Below are positions 33,273 through 34,991 of a stretch of DNA of 34,991 nucleotides, in pieces (within the stretch, counting starts at the first letter, position 1; every line of letters begins with the position of its first letter). The position numbers were made by a program, and so were the translations under genes. Source of the stretch: Ophioceras dolichostomum (taxonomy: Eukaryota; Ascomycota; Sordariomycetes; Magnaporthales; Ophioceraceae); NCBI GenBank assembly GCA_003049485.1, contig PYST01000377.1:1-34991 (forward strand), written 5' to 3'. The notes beneath the pieces were generated by a model. The model ran no database searches. It was not told where the DNA came from and was given only the letters and a program-made list of their open reading frames with translations.

Positions 33273-33580
33273 TGTCAAGAATGGAGAACCTAATTGTGGC
33301 AATACGCTTCCACTATTCTACATGACCTTCTATCAGCTTCTACTGTCTTCTATCTTCTTCTATCACATAAGTCAGAATCCGTCTCTTCTAGAACTGCCTT
33401 TACTATTTGTAATACAGTTCTAGAAGATTCTACAGTTCTTTACTCGTGTATATATAGAGCTCTTCTGAGCATCACATTCTCTAGCTAGATCTAGAGGACA
33501 AGTCACTCCTTGGCAGTCTTGTCCCAAACTAGAGCTGGCTTCCTCCCGTTCCTCACGTTATCAGGCTATCGATTTTGACA
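33273..33580 (+). mobile_element. Solo LTR of an LTR retrotransposon, 308 bp
   Basis: The element starts TGTCAA and ends TTGACA (6-bp inverted ends, TG...CA) and is flanked by TTGCT on both sides. It is AT-richer than the flanking glutamine repeat and breaks that repeat cleanly: removing element plus one TTGCT restores the reading phase. The plus strand has a TATATATA (33449-33456) followed by AGAGCTCTTC, suggesting promoter orientation to the right. It also contains a 13-bp inverted repeat (33384-33396 and 33415-33427). No internal region, primer-binding site or coding sequence is present, so it is a solo LTR left by recombination between two LTRs. The class (copia or gypsy type) cannot be told. 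Confidence 0.85.
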
Positions 33581-33585
33581 TTGCT
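33581..33585. repeat. Target-site duplication TTGCT (right)
   Basis: Right-hand copy of the 5-bp duplication flanking the 308-bp LTR. Confidence 0.7.
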
Positions 33586-33610
33586 GCTGCTGTTGTTGTT
33601 GCTACTGCTG

Positions 33611-33811
33611 TTATTGTTGCTGCTGCTGCTGCTGTTGCAGCCACGCCTGCCAGCACGCCGGGCACAGGTCCGCCCGTGACCACGTATTGCCGGGGTAATT
33701 ACAGCCGTTCGTCGAGTGGTAAAACGGGCATGCTTTCCCCCGGTTTAGCATTTGAGCTAAAGGTCGGCCTACGTGGCTACAGGAGTGAATCGCGGGCCCA
33801 GATTGGCATAT
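33611..33811 (-). pseudogene. Decayed paralogue of the 76-residue Cys/Gln-rich gene
   Basis: Reading from 33811 leftwards gives 66 codons that align without gaps to the protein at 16688. I count 29 identities in the first 58 positions, including C2, C11, H13, C28, C37, C50 and C53 and the blocks MLNRG (21-25), ST.GC (33-37) and NTW (42-44). Differences that disable it: codon 1 is ATA instead of ATG; C31 of the first CxxC is Tyr (TAC for TGC); and the Gln tract is cut by TAA at 33611-33613 and TAG at 33602-33604, where CAA/CAG are expected. All of these are TpG to TpA or CpA to TpA changes, the pattern of RIP. A splice-acceptor-like CTTTTCAG ends two bases before the aligned TGC codon frame (at 33813), so an upstream coding exon supplying another start is a formal alternative. 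The tract is also interrupted by a solo LTR. Confidence 0.75.
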
Positions 33812-33813
33812 TC

Positions 33814-34394
33814 TGAAAAGAGGTACTTAACACAAGTTCGTTCGCGCGACGTCAGTCGATAGTCGTAAGTTGATAGTCGGGGGAGGAGCGGACGATGTTA
33901 ATAATTGAAAGGAAAAGGAGAGAAAAGAACCTACCTAGGACAATTGAAATCCGAATACTTTATTTTCTTACGGAAAAGGAGTTGAGCATTCGCTTAATAC
34001 GGTAGCTGTTGGAAGGCCAGGGTTCCAATTGGAAAAGACACGCGTGTGGTAAACCGATTCTATTGATCTAAATGATGTACGAGGAAGAGAAAAAGCTAGT
34101 CTACGGGTGGGCCGAAGGGAGTGCTTTTGTAGGCGACTCCTGAGGGTCCACGTGATCTGAGGTCTGTTGAGGTGGATGCCTTGATGACTGAGGCAACTAG
34201 TTCCTCATGGGTGCAGAGAGGTGCACCCAGAGGTTCAACAGTAGCGGCGAAAACTTAACGATTTACGCAATTTGGAGCAATAATTTCACGCATATATAAA
34301 AATCACTAGCTGGCCAGGTAAGGAAAGACTTATAAAACTCAAAGATCTAAACCACTTAGGCGCATCCAACTAAAGCCGGCCGCCCTTCCTTCCT
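33814..34394. other. Spacer between the decayed gene and the second LTR
   Basis: No gene-like frame. It contains TACCTAGG (33932-33939) and a hairpin of 8 bp with a 6-nt loop (34208-34215 and 34222-34229, arms TGGGTGCA/TGCACCCA). AT-rich parts (34260-34360) could be decayed repeat, but no ends were found. Confidence 0.45.
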
Positions 34395-34399
34395 CTCAT
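34395..34399. repeat. Target-site duplication CTCAT (left)
   Basis: Left flank of the 388-bp LTR, identical to 34788-34792. The surrounding sequence is not repetitive here, which makes the match more telling. Confidence 0.75.
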
Positions 34400-34787
34400 T
34401 GTAACAACGGGCGAGCTGAGGAGTGCACGATCGCGCTATGGCCGATCGTGCTATGACAAGGACGTTGGAAACGCAAGGGACTAGGCATGGCCTGGGGCAT
34501 CTTCGAGACGAAAATGAGATAGAGGTCACTGCTCAGAGGTCACTGCTCTTTGCTTTGTATTTAGCTTGTTGCTTTCCCCTCTCACTTGGAGTGAAGGAGG
34601 GAGCCAAGCGATCGTCTCTGTTCTTTGTTCTTCGTTCTTGGTTCTCTGCTCTTTCATCTTGATCTTGCTCTTTGAGAGAACAGGACAAGAGACAGGCTGT
34701 TCCTGCATTCACGTTTTCAGCCACCTGCTTGTGATGAGAATTGAGCAACCTCCTTTTCTATTCCGCTTGCAAAAGCCAGTCGTTACA
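34400..34787. mobile_element. Second solo LTR, 388 bp
   Basis: Starts TGTAAC and ends GTTACA (6-bp inverted ends, TG...CA), flanked by CTCAT on both sides. It shares no obvious sequence with the 308-bp LTR, so it belongs to another family. Inside are two perfect copies of a 14-nt unit (AGAGGTCACTGCTC, 34521-34548) and two near-identical 13-nt copies of CGATCGCGCTATG (34428-34440 and 34443-34455, one C/T difference). A CT-rich region with repeated GTTCT follows. No internal retrotransposon sequence is attached on either side. Transcription direction is not clear. Confidence 0.82.
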
Positions 34788-34792
34788 CTCAT
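34788..34792. repeat. Target-site duplication CTCAT (right)
   Basis: Right-hand copy of the 5-bp duplication flanking the 388-bp LTR. Confidence 0.75.
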
Positions 34793-34962
34793 TCTGTCAA
34801 GGGTCGAACAAGGAGAAGAGGAAGAGACGTTGTTGTGCCTTGAAGAGGCCTAAACTAGAATAGAGATCGGAGAGTGAACTAAGTTGTGAGTCGTGGTCAC
34901 GTGACATACCCGTGCATGTCTAAAATCGACGTGCGACCTCCGCTTCGCTCCGGTGCATGCGG

Positions 34963-34989
34963 TCTATTAGAGATTCACGGTCTAATAGA
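34963..34989. repeat. Inverted repeat at the window edge
   Basis: TCTATTAGA (34963-34971) and its exact reverse complement TCTAATAGA (34981-34989) are separated by 9 nt. Each is preceded by GG and the second is followed by GA. It may be a terminus of a further element that continues past the window. Confidence 0.7.
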
Positions 34990-34991
34990 GA

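Noticed and set aside
34163..34242. Possible small element with TGTTGA...TCAACA ends
   Set aside because: The flanking five bases differ on the two sides, and 80 bp is too short for an LTR. Taken as chance.

Overview
The window reads as nuclear DNA of a filamentous ascomycete (Pezizomycotina, most likely a sordariomycete). The evidence is short introns of 66-135 nt with GTAAGT/GTATGT-like donors and CTGAC-type branch sites, strong GC bias at third codon positions, a CBM1-GH6 cellobiohydrolase, fungal-type AceTr, MFS and bestrophin-like membrane proteins, and a decayed gene copy whose lesions look like repeat-induced point mutation (RIP). The species cannot be named from sequence alone.

Layout, left to right: a long non-coding left flank; a secreted protein built of cysteine modules (2546-3139, +); 4.6 kb without a recognisable gene; a small secreted protein (8007-8525, +); a three-exon SRR1-like-domain gene (9862-11219, +) facing a four-exon GPR1/FUN34/YaaH-type transporter (11913-13125, -); 3.3 kb without a recognisable gene; a 76-residue cysteine/glutamine-rich protein (16688-16918, +) tail-to-tail with a cellobiohydrolase II (17156-18718, -); an MFS transporter (20295-22227, -); the AP-2 mu subunit (23906-25343, -); a bestrophin-like channel (28043-29805, +); and a phospholipase-D-like HKD protein (30772-32499, +).

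The last 2 kb differ from the rest. They hold a decayed minus-strand paralogue of the 76-residue gene, aligned without gaps and about 50% identical, with start codon, one CxxC cysteine and several glutamine codons lost by changes that all fit RIP. A 308-bp solo LTR sits inside its glutamine-repeat tract, and a second, unrelated 388-bp solo LTR lies 0.8 kb further on. Both LTRs have TG...CA ends, 6-bp terminal inverted repeats and 5-bp target-site duplications.

The intact genes do not form an obvious pathway cluster. They mix housekeeping functions (AP-2 mu), nutrient uptake and cell-wall degradation (AceTr, MFS, GH6) and secreted proteins of unknown role. Exon structures were assembled by hand from splice signals, reading phase and family resemblance. 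No database search was possible.
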